A stretch of DNA of 34,390 bases from Phormidium tenue FACHB-886 (GTDB lineage Bacteria; Cyanobacteriota; Cyanobacteriia; Elainellales; Elainellaceae). Each line of letters begins with the position of its first letter. The first letter of the stretch is position 1. The stretch spans positions 1-34,390 of the forward strand of contig NZ_JACXWX010000051.1 of the NCBI RefSeq assembly GCF_014764505.1, written 5' to 3'. The notes under the pieces are model-generated. The model ran no database searches. It had not been told where the DNA came from and saw only the letters and a program-made list of their open reading frames with translations. The position numbers were made by a program, and so were the translations under genes. Shown piece by piece: positions 33,728 to 34,390 of this stretch.

Positions 33728-34326
33728 CTCGCCCCGTTTGACTAAAACGGCTCAATTAAGCTGTCTGCCTGCAGCAGTCTAGCACGTTGCCACCAGACGA
33801 AGACAGCCAGCACAATCAATAGAGCCAAAACAAGATTTATGGGGACAGTTCAAGAGGAAAAGGCGATCTGCTCACCGAAATTACCATCAGGATGGAATCA
33901 AGCGATCGCCCAATGTAGTGTTCCCACAACGGTAGTAGCAATAGCAACGGCAATTCATGTGAAATTACTCTGCCCCTTGAGGAGCGATCGTCGTCGTCAC
34001 TCAATACATTTACCAATGCTTAACCTGCATTATTCATGAGTGGTGACAAAGATGTACAAACAAAGCTTGATTGAGAACAGTACAAGGAATGCTGAGGTGA
34101 AACCTTCAATCAAGCTATGCAAATCTGTGCAAATAAGGACAAAAATAACTGAAACAGGCTGAACAAACTGCAAATAGACACACGAATCCTATGAGGGGTG
34201 GGAATTCAACTCAAAACTAACCCCTGGGATGAGAGCAATTGTTGGGTAATGAAGCGCAACTCCTCAGCAAAGGGACAATAAGCGGTTCTGTCGCAAGAAT
34301 TTCTAATGATGAATGATCTACATCAT
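33728..34326. other. Intergenic stretch with a degenerate repeat, no confident gene
   Basis: About 33786-33940 resembles 32610-32740 on the same strand: both share a CCACCAGA block, an AAGAGGAA-xx-GGCGATC block, CCATCAGG, GATCGCC and AGTGT-x-CCCAC in the same order. In minus reading the second copy still codes VLALLIVLAVFVWWQRARLL in one frame, but an in-frame TGA and lack of a start make it a relic. Beyond 34000 I see no gene, RNA or clear repeat. Confidence 0.4.
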
Positions 34327-34390
34327 TCACATTGCTCTATGCAACAATTCCAAAGCTTGATTCAATAAATCTGGCTTGAGATACACTATC
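34327..34390 (-). CDS. Possible C-terminal end of a gene entering from the right
   Basis: On the minus strand the last 64 bases read IVYLKPDLLNQALELLHRAM before TGA (34327-34329). The residues look like an amphipathic helix of a real protein. The segment is too short to name, and the rest would lie outside the window. Confidence 0.3.
   Translation of the reverse strand, partial: IVYLKPDLLNQALELLHRAM

Noticed and set aside
33839-34039. 66-codon frame after the DUF421 gene
   Set aside because: It covers the degenerate repeat on the opposite strand, has low-complexity composition and no ribosome site.

Overview
The window looks like a chromosomal segment of a filamentous-type cyanobacterium. 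The palindrome GCGATCGC (HIP1) recurs throughout coding and non-coding DNA, and the gene families suit a cyanobacterium with accessory metabolism. No rRNA, tRNA or CRISPR array was seen.

Layout. (1) 1-4.74 kb: the tail of an unknown gene, a MATE efflux pump, a DUF1272 zinc-ribbon protein, and a luciferase-like flavin oxidoreductase divergent from a MocR-type regulator with ATACCAG-type half-sites between them. (2) 4.99-5.97 kb: a dead IS6-family insertion sequence with both terminal repeats. (3) 6.0-28.6 kb: a large nucleobase/N-heterocycle uptake and oxidation island. (4) 28.7-30.35 kb: a graveyard holding a second dead IS6 copy in the same orientation, a 97-bp TA-flanked MITE inside it, an IS256 transposase tail and a CAP-domain remnant. 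(5) 30.4-32.4 kb: a large unknown membrane protein and a small helical protein that share a glycine-rich motif. (6) 32.4-34.39 kb: sparse DNA with a DUF421 (YetF-like) membrane protein and two copies of a degenerate repeat.

The island is the main content. From a 470-bp central regulatory region, one run goes left: Rieske oxygenase, globin, BMP-type binding protein, isochorismatase-fold hydrolase, ABC ATPase, two permeases, GntR/FCD regulator and an XdhD-like fused FeS/molybdopterin dehydrogenase. A second run goes right: two tandem BMP-type binding proteins, Fe(II)/2-oxoglutarate oxygenase, ABC ATPase, two permeases, amidase, FAD subunit of the dehydrogenase and a MocA-like cofactor maturase. 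A second Rieske oxygenase with a small partner gene reads back toward it from the far right. Variants of a TTGTATACAA palindrome lie before gntR, several times in the central region, and before the second Rieske gene, so the GntR protein probably controls the whole set.

Inferred role: two purine/nucleoside-type importers bring in a nitrogen heterocycle (purine, methylated purine or similar). A molybdenum hydroxylase, two Rieske oxygenases and a 2OG oxygenase oxidise or dealkylate it, and two C-N hydrolases release nitrogen. The substrate cannot be read from sequence. No ferredoxin or reductase for the Rieske enzymes lies in the window.
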